From assembly GCA_002332755.1 (NCBI GenBank), contig DDBO01000030.1, positions 1-24,375 of the forward strand: DNA of 24,375 nucleotides. The letters run 5' to 3'. The position numbers and the translations under genes were made by a program. This DNA is from Bacteroidales bacterium UBA2030. Lineage in GTDB: Bacteria > Bacteroidota > Bacteroidia > Bacteroidales > TTA-H9. Under the pieces are notes generated by a model, which worked only from the letters and a program-made list of their open reading frames with translations, made no database searches and was not told the DNA's origin. Shown here one piece after another: positions 1 through 8,400 of the stretch (its first letter is position 1; every line of letters begins with the position of its first letter).

Positions 1-215
1 TTCTCGCTCATCTTCATAATTTCAGAGATGCGATATCCATGACGATTGAGAATGGAGATATTGAGCAGCCGCTTTAAATCGTCATCATCGTAGGTTCTTA
101 TATTGGTCTCAGTTCGACCCGGTTCTACCACCCCATAGCGTTTTTCCCACATACGAATGGTATGCGCTTTGATTCCGGTGAAGGTTTCCAGATCTTTGAT
201 AGAGTATTGCGACAT
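1..215 (-). CDS. MerR-family transcriptional regulator, N-terminal part (cut by window edge)
   Basis: The minus strand reads from an ATG at 215 without a stop to the window edge, giving about 71 residues that start MSQYSIKDLETFTGIKAHTI. This is a MerR winged helix-turn-helix. The 'IRMWEKRYG' segment followed by 'EPGRTETNIRTYDDDDLKRL' is typical of the LitR/CarH-like branch, whose members often carry a C-terminal B12-binding domain. That part lies outside the window, so the sensory input is unknown. The gene is divergent from the acetyltransferase at 309, and the 93-base gap holds a perfect inverted repeat (235-265) that is a plausible binding site. The family call is firm from the DNA-binding domain. 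The subfamily is inference. Confidence 0.85.
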   Translation of the reverse strand, partial: MSQYSIKDLETFTGIKAHTIRMWEKRYGVVEPGRTETNIRTYDDDDLKRLLNISILNRHGYRISEIMKMSE

Positions 216-234
216 GAACAAAATCCGTTAGAGG

Positions 235-265
235 TGTTTAATTTTACAGCCTGCGAAATTAAACA
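235..265. promoter_or_regulatory. Perfect 10-bp inverted repeat, candidate MerR operator
   Basis: The arms TGTTTAATTT (235-244) and AAATTAAACA (256-265) are exact reverse complements separated by 11 bases. A further copy of the arm core, GTTTAATT, lies at 282-289. The repeat sits between the divergent merR (start 215) and GNAT (start 309) genes, where a MerR dimer would bind to control itself or both genes. The near -7 sequences TAATTTTA (plus) and TAATTTCG (minus) fall inside the arms, each one base off TAnnTTTG, so binding could mask or remodel promoters. The repeat is directly visible. The operator role is inferred. Confidence 0.55.
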
Positions 266-308
266 AGTGGATAGAGAAAAGGTTTAATTACTAAAAATTT
301 TAGCACAA

Positions 309-797
309 ATGTTTTACATTCAAAAGGACGAAATCAGGTTAATGCCTGCCGGATACGACGGAAAAACCGAGCTGTATAAATACGATGACATTTGCTATCT
401 GGGTGAGGCTCGCCTATGGGAAAACCTTGAAGAAAACTCATTAAATTTCAAAGTAGAATGGAAGGGAGCAGTAGCTGGAGAAATTAGCCTGCACAGCATT
501 AAATGGTTCAATCGCAAAGGAATGCTTACACTCTTTATTTATCCCGAATTTCAGGGAAAAGGTCTTGGCATGGCAAGCCTGAAGATGCTCATCGGGTTTT
601 GTTTCCGCGTTTTGAATCTTTACCGTTTGGAGGCTGAGATAGTGGAGGGTAATGAAGCATCGCTCAGGTTAATCGAAAAGTTGGGATTTCGGAGGGAAGG
701 GACGCTCAGACAAGCGAAATACCTCAACGGACGTTTTTTCGACATCTATGTTTATGGTTTAGTGAGGCCAGAGTGGGAAAATTTTAACATTTATTAA
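309..797 (+). CDS. GNAT-family N-acetyltransferase (RimJ/RimL-like)
   Basis: This 162-residue protein is about the usual length for a single GNAT domain. The acetyl-CoA pyrophosphate-binding loop is QGKGLG at about residues 82-87, after the beta-strand 'MLTLFIYPEF'. It is followed by the motif-B-like stretch 'EGNEASLRLIEKLGFRREG' (about 113-131) and the C-terminal 'GRFFDIYVYGLVRPEW' that is common in RimJ/RimL/SpeG-type enzymes. It should transfer an acetyl group from acetyl-CoA to an amine, perhaps a protein N-terminus, a polyamine or a small molecule. The substrate cannot be read from the sequence. It is divergent from the MerR gene, with a candidate operator between them, so joint regulation is possible. 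The family is secure and the function within it unknown. Confidence 0.85.
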   Translation: MFYIQKDEIRLMPAGYDGKTELYKYDDICYLGEARLWENLEENSLNFKVEWKGAVAGEISLHSIKWFNRKGMLTLFIYPEFQGKGLGMASLKMLIGFCFRVLNLYRLEAEIVEGNEASLRLIEKLGFRREGTLRQAKYLNGRFFDIYVYGLVRPEWENFNIY

Positions 798-815
798 AAA
801 TTAACTCTATTTCAT

Positions 816-823
816 TAATTTTG
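816..823 (+). promoter_or_regulatory. Bacteroidota -7 element (TAATTTTG) for the lipoprotein gene
   Basis: TAATTTTG is an exact match to the Bacteroidota sigma-A -7 consensus TAnnTTTG, 34 bases before the ATG at 858. No convincing TTTG -33 element is seen at the expected distance, so this is a one-element call. Confidence 0.5.
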
Positions 824-857
824 CTTCCTGACCGGATATTCAATCAAACCTAATTCG

Positions 858-1346
858 ATGAAACAAAGAACATTGTTATTGATTTTGTTGGGCTTAATTG
901 GGTTGGCTGGTTGCCAAACCGAAAGTGATAAAGGGGTTAAACGCATCACACTTCAAAGTGATTCTTTGATGATGGTGGCCGACTCTACCCCATTTTTCAT
1001 TGGCAAGAACCTTTATCTGGTCATCATGGAATATCCGGTGCCCAAACCTCAATTCACCCTTACGCAGGAACTGGGATTTCTGGAAAACAGATTAATTCCC
1101 GGATTTCAACATATTGACAGCTTACGTCGGACAGGTATTCCCATTTTTGGAGGAGCCATGGCCCTAAAACCCGGTTGTGCCTTTATCATTCAGGCCACTG
1201 ATAATGTTCATTTACAGCAAATGCTGCGCACCAATCCCCTTACAGAATATTCTCAGGTTACAATAATTCCACTTGTTTCGTTTGGAGAAAGTCTTTTTAG
1301 ACAAAAAGACAGGGAAGCAGAGCTTAAAAACAAGATGAATCAGTAA
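858..1346 (+). CDS. Small lipoprotein with a putative muconolactone-isomerase-like (dimeric alpha/beta barrel) domain
   Basis: The protein has 162 residues. The N-terminus is a lipoprotein signal: a basic start, a leucine-rich core and the lipobox LAGC with the acylated Cys at residue 19. The mature part (about 50-155) has the layout of muconolactone delta-isomerase and YCII-like ferredoxin folds: an opening strand 'YLVIMEYP', a helix with 'RRTGIPIFGG', a strand 'CAFIIQATDN', the helix 'VHLQQMLRTNPL', and the closing strand 'SQVTIIPLVSFGESL'. The closing segment strongly recalls the C-terminal 'PLFPY...VTPL' region of that isomerase. This resemblance is from pattern recognition, not a search. 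Catabolic activity seems unlikely for a membrane-anchored protein with no pathway genes nearby. It converges on purM with only 17 bases between the stops. Confidence 0.75.
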   Translation: MKQRTLLLILLGLIGLAGCQTESDKGVKRITLQSDSLMMVADSTPFFIGKNLYLVIMEYPVPKPQFTLTQELGFLENRLIPGFQHIDSLRRTGIPIFGGAMALKPGCAFIIQATDNVHLQQMLRTNPLTEYSQVTIIPLVSFGESLFRQKDREAELKNKMNQ

Positions 1347-1356
1347 TTTTTGATTC
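1337..1356. terminator. Weak stem-loop between convergent genes
   Basis: GAATCA (1337-1342) and TGATTC (1351-1356) form a 6-bp stem around an 8-base AT-rich loop spanning the stop of the lipoprotein gene. It lies where the lipoprotein gene and purM converge and could act in both directions. The stem is AT-rich and has no clear U-tract, so this is only a candidate. Confidence 0.2.
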
Positions 1357-1363
1357 GCTAATT

Positions 1364-2533
1364 TTATCTGTATTCAAACACACCCTGAGGGCCTGAAATA
1401 ATCAGTGTTCGAACATCAGAGACCTCAACTCTACCTACTACTCTGGCTTCAATGTTGTATCGGCCGGCAATAGAAATGATGCCTGAAGCAATTTCGGATG
1501 GCACATAAAATTCAATTCGATGTCCCATATTGAAAACACGATACATCTCGGCCCAGGGCGTTCCGGATTCTTCCTGAATTATCCTGAAAACATCGGGTGT
1601 TTCAAAAAGATTATCCTTGATGATTTTGACATGAGGTGCAAAGTGCATCACTTTCGTTTGCCCCCCTCCTGTACAATGAATCATACCATGAATCATAGGT
1701 CGGTATTGAGCTAATACGTCGCGAACAACCGGTGCATAAGTACGGGTTGGGGAGAGCAAAAACTTACCCATGGATAAACCCTCAACCGGAGAAGGTTCAA
1801 GCAAAAAGCGCTTCCCACTGTATGCCAAATCCGATGGCACCAAAGGATCGTAACTTTCGGGGTATTTCCGTGCGTAGATGCGCTGAAGTACATCGTGCCG
1901 TGCTGAAGTAAGTCCATTAGAACCTATGCCGCTGTTGTATTCCTTTTCATAACTAGCCCGACCAAAAGAGGCCAGTCCTACGATTACATCACCCGGTTGT
2001 ATATTATTATTGGAAATGATATGACTTCTTTTATGGCGGGCAACTACCGTAGAATCGACGATAACGGTTCTCACAAGGTCGCCTACATCCGCAGTTTCTC
2101 CCCCTGTAAGATAAATCTCCAGGCCCAGTTCTCGCAATTCGGAAAGTACCTCAGAAGTGCCATTGATAATAGCTATAATCACCTCGCGGGGAATGAGGTT
2201 TTTATTTCTTCCGATAGTGGATGATAGCAGCATGGGACCAGTAACACCTGCGCAAAGTAAGTCATCAGTATTCATCACAACAGCGTCCTGGGCAATTCCT
2301 TTCCACACCGATATATCTCCCGTCTCACGCCAATAAATGTAAGCCAGGCTACTTTTGGTCCCGGCTCCATCGGCGTGCATAATATTGCACCAATCAGGAT
2401 CACCTCCCAACAGGTCGGGCATCACCTTACAAAAAGCTCCCGGAATTATTCCTTTATCGAGGCCCGAAATAGCAGCATGCACATCCTCCTTGCCCGATGA
2501 TACACCCCGCTGACTGTATCTGCTAGTATCCAT
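1364..2533 (-). CDS. purM: Phosphoribosylformylglycinamidine cyclo-ligase (AIR synthase), Bacteroidota type
   Basis: This enzyme converts FGAM and ATP to aminoimidazole ribonucleotide, the fifth step of purine synthesis, in the cytoplasm. The protein has 389 residues, the longer form usual in Bacteroidota. Visible hallmarks are the N-terminal 'RYSQRGVSSGKEDVHAAI', 'IMHADGAGTKSSLAYIY' (about 52-68), 'IAQDAVVMNTDDLLCAG', 'YLTGGETADVGDLV', the glycine-rich 'CTGGGQTKVMHF', and the late 'YRVFNMGHRIEFYV' motif that is typical of PurM ends. It lies 8 bases after the OmpA-like gene on the same strand and is probably the last gene of a tatA-like > OmpA-like > purM transcript. No other purine gene is in the window. 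Confidence 0.95.
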   Translation of the reverse strand: MDTSRYSQRGVSSGKEDVHAAISGLDKGIIPGAFCKVMPDLLGGDPDWCNIMHADGAGTKSSLAYIYWRETGDISVWKGIAQDAVVMNTDDLLCAGVTGPMLLSSTIGRNKNLIPREVIIAIINGTSEVLSELRELGLEIYLTGGETADVGDLVRTVIVDSTVVARHKRSHIISNNNIQPGDVIVGLASFGRASYEKEYNSGIGSNGLTSARHDVLQRIYARKYPESYDPLVPSDLAYSGKRFLLEPSPVEGLSMGKFLLSPTRTYAPVVRDVLAQYRPMIHGMIHCTGGGQTKVMHFAPHVKIIKDNLFETPDVFRIIQEESGTPWAEMYRVFNMGHRIEFYVPSEIASGIISIAGRYNIEARVVGRVEVSDVRTLIISGPQGVFEYR

Positions 2534-2541
2534 AGTTTCTT

Positions 2542-5034
2542 TTATTCAAAAATGATTTCCCTGGTATCTTCGTTTACCGTAAAAGCACCAAACTTGGTCA
2601 AAGTTGGCTTGTTGATAATAAGTTTGGCTTCAGCCTTGGTTTCAACCACAACATCAATATCATAAATTACCTTACGGCCTATGCGCAATGAAGGAATTGT
2701 AAGCTCAGCTCCGCGTTTGATTTCGCCTTCAAAAATAACTTCCTCCGGATTACCCTTAAAATCGTCTTTGGTGATTATTCCTTCCTTCAATAAATCAAGA
2801 GCGGCCTCCATACTTATGACATTGTTGCGGAGGTCGGGCTGGTAAATAAAGGTTAATGGATAAGTATCAATATTAGCGGGAATCACCATGAGTTTTCGGT
2901 TATTCAGGCTAAAAGGGACTGTATTCAAAGGGCGTGAAGTCACCAACTCAATTTCTTTGGCAACTGGTTGCTGACCTGTAGGCCGGGCCTTGGGCTTAAA
3001 GTTTGTACCTGTGATGGTAAATTCGGTGCGGCGGTTTAGCTGATGAGCAGCTTCTTTAAGATCTTTGCTGGGTAAGCTGTCAATAAATGATTCTGTAAGA
3101 CGCTTACCAGCTTTAAACACATATCCATTGATTTTAATGTCTTTACTTAATACTCGTGGCACTCTTTCTCCGTAACCTTTGGCAGTGAGCCGGTCAGGGT
3201 CGATACCCCGCAAGATGAGGTAATCAACTACACTCTGGGCGCGCTTTTGGGAGAGAATGTCGTTACGTTCTTCTGTATCGCGGGCATCGGTGTGTGCTCC
3301 AAGTTCAATGGTCAGGTTGGGATTTTTCTCCAGAAGGGTAATCAGTCCCTGAAGCGAATCCTGGTATTGAGGTTTCAGCTCCCAACGGGCAAGGTCATAA
3401 AGGATTTCAGGCAAAACAATGGGCTTGCGGGGTATGGGTTGTAGCATAAAATCCATTTTGAAATCCTGGCTTCTTTCGAGCCCCATGGTCGATAATTTTC
3501 CGGTGGCACTAAAATATCCTTCCTTGCTAACCACAATTTCGAAGGTCCGGTTGATAAGTACCTGGTTCTTATTAAAGGCGTATCGCCCACGATCGCTGGT
3601 ATTACTTTTATGTGTGCGTCCATCCGAAACTTTTAATTCAACCAAAGCGCCCTGAATGGGTTGAAGGGTACTTTCGTCCTTTACTAATCCTTCAAGGGTA
3701 AAAATCACAGGTTCTACAACAAAGCTATAGATATCATCGCCACCCTTTCCTCCTTTCCGGTTGGATGAAAAGAATCCACTTTCTTCTTCCTCAGGATGAA
3801 AACTTATAGCAAAATCGTCGGCGGGTGAGTTGATGGGACTACCCATATTTATAGGTTTTGACCAGTATTTTTTTCCTTCATGGTCAGTTTTTAAATAGCT
3901 CTTAAAAATGTCGAGCCCTCCCATACCAGGATGACCATCAGAAGCAAAATATAAAACAGTGTCGAATCTTATGAAAGGGAAAAGTTCATTGCCAAGGGTA
4001 TTGATTGAATCACCAAGGTTACGCGGCCGACCGAATTTTCCACTTTTGGTTTCACGGGTTGCATACCATAGGTCATGACCGCCTTTACCATTGGGAAGAT
4101 CGCTTGAGAAAACAATCATGAGTTCGTCAGAGGTAAGGGTAGGATGACCGATAGCAAAGTTTGAATCGGCCTGAATTTCAACTTCAGCCGGTTCGGAAAA
4201 GCTTTTCCCTGCCCTGCGTGCAATATAAATTTTACAAGTGTTTTTTCTTTTGGGTTCGGCAGCACACCGCGTAAAATACATTGCATTGAGACGACTATTG
4301 AAAAAAGGTGTCCCTTCATTTCCATTTGTATTTAAAACGCCTTCCTCATCGGGGTTTGAGGGTTGTCCCCATTTCCCTTTCACATCCTTTTTTGCAATAA
4401 AGAGATCTGAAAAATTCTTTGTGGTCCAGTCATCCTTGCCCTTACCGTTTACTCCTTTGCGATTAGTAGTAAAAACAATTTCATTAAAAGCTGAATTGCT
4501 CAAAGCCGCTGCGAAATCATCGTCACGGCTGTTGAGCAATTTTTCGTTTTCGATGATATGACGCGTAGGATGAGCAAGCCAGTCCTCTGTAAGCTCAACC
4601 CCAGCCAGGCGATTTCTGGCTAATTCATCATCAGGTACCAGTTCCAGATATTTTGCATATAACTCTTTGGCTTGCGCCATCTTGCCATTAGCACGTTGAA
4701 TATCAGCCAAATGCCGAAGTATGATGGGCTGTTTTTGTTCATATTTTACAAAAACCAAACGTCTATAGGTAGGCTCGGCCATCCGAAGATTTCCCATCAA
4801 CCTGTAACATTCTGCCATCTGAAAAGTAATACGGTTTTTTTCCTCCTTATCTTTTTCTTTTCGATAAGCCTTACGATAGATTTTTAAGGCGGTTGTGTAC
4901 ATATGGTTATTGAAGGCCTGGTCGGCAGCATCAGCTCTTTTTCGCACCGGAGCCTTGCTTTCCTTTTGTGCCCAAAGGCCCATTGTAACAAAAACCAGAA
5001 GAATCAAAAATAAATACTTTGACGTTATTCTCAT
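2542..5034 (-). CDS. OmpA-family protein with TPR, PD40 propeller and CRD domains (PorE-like layout) plus a degenerate retropepsin-like C-terminal domain
   Basis: This 830-residue exported protein has a signal peptide (residues 1-23, ending 'GLWAQ') without a lipobox. Its domains, in order, are: TPR helices (about 30-150); PD40-type propeller blades (about 170-440) with repeated 'F.S....G.GG.D.Y' ends, such as 'GKGGHDLWYATR', 'GMGGLDIFKS' and 'GKGGDDIYSF'; a carboxypeptidase-regulatory-like domain (about 445-530); and an OmpA C-terminal peptidoglycan-binding domain (about 543-675) with 'GAHTDARDTEERNDILSQKR'. The order TPR-propeller-CRD-OmpA matches PorE of the type IX secretion system, but PorE is a lipoprotein, so the role is inference. 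Residues about 705-830 resemble bacterial retropepsin-like domains in which the catalytic DTGAS is replaced by QPDLR (see findings). It lies 21 bases after the tatA-like gene. Likely place: periplasm or outer membrane, anchored to peptidoglycan. Confidence 0.88.
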   Translation of the reverse strand: MRITSKYLFLILLVFVTMGLWAQKESKAPVRKRADAADQAFNNHMYTTALKIYRKAYRKEKDKEEKNRITFQMAECYRLMGNLRMAEPTYRRLVFVKYEQKQPIILRHLADIQRANGKMAQAKELYAKYLELVPDDELARNRLAGVELTEDWLAHPTRHIIENEKLLNSRDDDFAAALSNSAFNEIVFTTNRKGVNGKGKDDWTTKNFSDLFIAKKDVKGKWGQPSNPDEEGVLNTNGNEGTPFFNSRLNAMYFTRCAAEPKRKNTCKIYIARRAGKSFSEPAEVEIQADSNFAIGHPTLTSDELMIVFSSDLPNGKGGHDLWYATRETKSGKFGRPRNLGDSINTLGNELFPFIRFDTVLYFASDGHPGMGGLDIFKSYLKTDHEGKKYWSKPINMGSPINSPADDFAISFHPEEEESGFFSSNRKGGKGGDDIYSFVVEPVIFTLEGLVKDESTLQPIQGALVELKVSDGRTHKSNTSDRGRYAFNKNQVLINRTFEIVVSKEGYFSATGKLSTMGLERSQDFKMDFMLQPIPRKPIVLPEILYDLARWELKPQYQDSLQGLITLLEKNPNLTIELGAHTDARDTEERNDILSQKRAQSVVDYLILRGIDPDRLTAKGYGERVPRVLSKDIKINGYVFKAGKRLTESFIDSLPSKDLKEAAHQLNRRTEFTITGTNFKPKARPTGQQPVAKEIELVTSRPLNTVPFSLNNRKLMVIPANIDTYPLTFIYQPDLRNNVISMEAALDLLKEGIITKDDFKGNPEEVIFEGEIKRGAELTIPSLRIGRKVIYDIDVVVETKAEAKLIINKPTLTKFGAFTVNEDTREIIFE

Positions 5035-5055
5035 ACATTCAATGATTTATCACAA

Positions 5056-5346
5056 TCAACCGGCCGGTGGAGGCGAAGTTTTCTCTCCCTCATGGGTTTC
5101 ACCGGGTTTATTAACGGAAGAAGGAGCAGAATCGTCTTCAATCCTAACTTGAGTTTTTACTTTTTCGGCTTCTTCCATTACCTCTCGTTTAATTTGGTCG
5201 GATGCCCGGCGTAACTCGTAAAGCCCTTTGCCAATGCTACGCGCTATTGAAGGGATTTGTTTGGGACCAAAAAAAATAAGCACCAGCAGCAGAACCACAA
5301 AAAGTTCACCACTTCCTATATCGAAAAAGAGAAAAGGCAATTGCAT
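5056..5346 (-). CDS. tatA: Twin-arginine translocase TatA/TatB-family subunit
   Basis: The protein has 96 residues: a short N-terminus, one membrane helix (about 13-26), the conserved hinge 'FFGPKQIP', then an amphipathic, charged helix 'ARSIGKGLYELRRASDQIKR' and an acidic, disordered tail ending in prolines. This is the standard TatA/B layout. TatA oligomers form the pore-like element that moves folded twin-arginine substrates across the inner membrane with TatC. The N-terminus 'FDIGSGELFVV' also recalls TatB, so the A/B choice is open; Bacteroidota usually have TatA-type subunits only. No tatC is in the window. An exact -7 element sits just upstream, and the gene is probably first in an operon with the OmpA-like protein and purM. 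Confidence 0.88.
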   Translation of the reverse strand: MQLPFLFFDIGSGELFVVLLLVLIFFGPKQIPSIARSIGKGLYELRRASDQIKREVMEEAEKVKTQVRIEDDSAPSSVNKPGETHEGEKTSPPPAG

Positions 5347-5365
5347 CCTTGTTGATTTTTCCTTG

Positions 5366-5373
5366 CAAAACTA
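5366..5373 (-). promoter_or_regulatory. Bacteroidota -7 element (TAGTTTTG) for the tatA-like operon
   Basis: On the minus strand TAGTTTTG matches TAnnTTTG exactly and lies 20 bases before the ATG of the tatA-like gene, just after the secDF terminator. The -33 region is T-rich but lacks a clean TTTG. An AAGG lies next to the start codon. Confidence 0.5.
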
Positions 5374-5405
5374 CAACTCCCCAAGGTAAATAAAAAGATT
5401 ATGAA

Positions 5406-5435
5406 TAAAAAACCCGGGAAGTCAGGCTTCCCGGG
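5406..5435 (-). terminator. Intrinsic terminator of secDF
   Basis: On the minus strand the sequence after the secDF stop forms a 9-bp perfect GC-rich stem, CCCGGGAAG pairing with CTTCCCGGG (5413-5421 and 5427-5435), around a 5-base loop. It is followed directly by TTTTTTATT. This is a textbook rho-independent terminator. It separates secDF from the downstream tatA-like transcript. Confidence 0.9.
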
Positions 5436-5463
5436 GGGATATATTTTAAGAACTCACATTTGT

Positions 5464-8400
5464 TTATTCTTTCTTTTTCTTTCTGATCAACATATCATGG
5501 GCGATAGAGCTTGCAACGAAGACCGATGAATAGGTACCTACCACAATCCCTACCAATAGAGCAAAGATGAAACCGCGAAGAATATCACCACCAAAAATAA
5601 ACATTACCAACAAGGTTACCAATGTGGTGCCGGCCGTATTAACAGTACGCGCCAGGGTGGAATTAATGGAGGCATTCATGTTAACATAAAGATCGCGTTT
5701 GGGGAAGAGGTGAGTGTATTCGCGAATGCGGTCAAAAATAATCACGGTATCGTTGATGGAGTAACCAATAATCGTAAGGATTGCAGCAATAAAGGACTGG
5801 TCAACTTCCATATTAAAGGGTAAGATCCCATAAAAGATGGAGAACAGACCCAAAACCACCATAGTATCGTGAAACAAGGCTACGACGCCACCCAAACCAT
5901 ATTGCCATTTTTTAAACCTGACAGCGATATAGCCGAAGATAACCAGCAGGGCGAACAATACTGCAAGAACTGCATTGCGCTTGATATCATAGGCAATGGT
6001 GGGTCCAACTTTTGTAGAGGTAAGAATACCAATGCTTTTATCGCCCTCACTAACATCCGAAGAGAATTCATTTAATTCAACAGGTTTCTGGTAAAGGCCT
6101 TTTAATGATGTATAAAGCTTTTGTGTCAGAATACTATCTACCTCAGGCCCCTCTTCGTTAATAAGTTCCTTGGTTGTAATTTTTACCTGGTTATTCGGGC
6201 CAAAGCTTTTCACCTCGGGAAGGGCAGAAAAATTAGGTTCCAAAGCTTTGCGCACATCATCAATTTTAACCTCGCGGTCGAAACGTATGATATAGGTGCG
6301 ACCACCGGTAAAGTCAACACCATAGTTGAGTCCTTTGGTAAACAGGGAGACAATACCAATAAGGATAACAACACCTGAGATAATGTAGGCATATCTCCTT
6401 ATACCAATGAAATCGAATTTGGTATTTGAAAGGAAGCCCCGGGTGACTTTATTATCGAACTGTAGTTTAAAACCTTTTTCAGCCCACCAGTCGAAGATTA
6501 CGCGTGAAATGAGTATAGCAGTAAATAAGGAGGAAAGGATACCAATTATAAGAGTAGTAGCGAAGCCCTGGATGGGTCCGGAGCCAAACACATACAATAT
6601 AATACCCGTAAGCAAAGTAGTGACGTTACCGTCGATAATGGCGGAGTATGCGTTTTTGTAACCATCGCTGATGGCGAGCCTGATCCCTTTGCCTGCACGC
6701 GTTTCTTCCAAAATGCGTTCATAAATAATAACGTTGGCGTCAACGGCCATACCCAGAGTAAGTACGATACCAGCGATACCGGGCAAGGTAAGCACAGCAC
6801 CGAAAGAAGCCAAAACGCCAAAAATGAAGAACATATTAACAACCAGGGCAAGGTTAGCCACCAGGCCTCCCCTGTTATAATACAGCCACATGTAGAGCAG
6901 TACGAGCAGGAAGGCGAAAATAAACGACATAAAGCTCTGGTGGATGGCTTCTTTACCCAGCGAAGGGCCTACAACTTCTTCCTGTACGATACGTGCAGGA
7001 GCCGGCAGTTTACCCGACTGGAGGATATTGGCCAGGTCTTTCGCTTCTTCGATGGTCATACCGCCACCCGAAATCGATGAACGGCCACCGGAAATTTCAG
7101 ACTGAACCGTAGGATAGGAATAAACGTAGCCATCGAGCACAATAGCAATCTGACGTTTAATATTTTCAGCCGTCATACGTTTCCATTCCTGAGCTCCCTC
7201 ACGATTCATAGACATGCTCACTTCCACACCACCATTGGTGGGGTTAACATCCTGACGAGCATCAACAATCACATCGCCACCCAGAGGAGCTTGTCCATCA
7301 GGGCGAGTAACTTTAATAGCTACCAAATCAAGAATGCCCGGGCGCTGGGGATCGGGTTTTACGGTCCAATATAAGCGCAGATTGCTGGGGAATACATCTT
7401 TTACCTGACGCAGCATGTAATTCACACGGGCTGTATCCTTAACTGCGGAACTCCCTACTCTTGCCATCTGAGCAGGACGATAAGCTCCGCTTTCATCGGG
7501 ATAATAGGCAGGGATCAGATATGCATAAAGTGGATGTTCCTTGGCGTACTCTTCAAAAGATGTGGATTTTTTCTTTTCCAGTTTTGCACTATCCGTTAAT
7601 TTTGACAGAAGACCAGTATCGCTTGTACTGGTGGTATCAGTCTTTGCAACGTCAGTCTTATCAGCCGATGAGGTTGTTTTGGTAGTGTCGGGTGCAGATG
7701 TTTCAAGAGAATCGCTTGCAATGAGTCCTTTTTCTTTATAGAGAGCCAGCAATTTTTTATCTGCTTCGTCAAAGAAGGTATAAATCTCATCGAAATTATA
7801 GGTTGGCCAAAATTCGAGTTTGGCACTTCCCTGCAGCAGTTTTCTTACACGATCAGGCTCTTTAATACCGGGCAATTCAATAAGAATGCGTCCCGAACCG
7901 GGTAATTTTTGGATATTGGGTTGTGCAACCCCAAAGCGGTCGATACGAGTACGAAGAATATTAAAGGTGCGGTCAATGGCTCCTTCGGCTTCTTCTCTGA
8001 GAACCTTCAAAACTTCCTCGTTAGTAGAATTAAATTTAACACGATCCTTTAATTCCACGGTAGAGAAGATGGCAGCCAGGCTTCCGTTGGGGTCAAGTTC
8101 TTTAAAAGATTCGTAAAACAGAGTTATAAAATCGGCATTGCTATTTTTCTGCTTCTCCTTAGCCAATTTAAGGGCTTTATTGAAAGTAGTATCGGGATTA
8201 TAATTTGAAAGAGTCCTGAGAATATCGGGTACCGATACTTCCATCGTTACGTTCATACCGCCCTTAAGGTCGAGGCCCAGATTAAGCTCACGTTCTTTTA
8301 CCTCTTTATAGGTGTATTTTCTTACACCAATATTGTATACCACTTCATTGTTAATTGAATCGAGGTAAAATTTCTCTCTTGATTTCTGGATAGAATCGAG

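Noticed and set aside
4238..4561. Open frame of 107 codons on the plus strand
   Set aside because: It lies wholly inside the OmpA-like gene on the opposite strand, has no recognisable motif and looks like a shadow of the coding frame.
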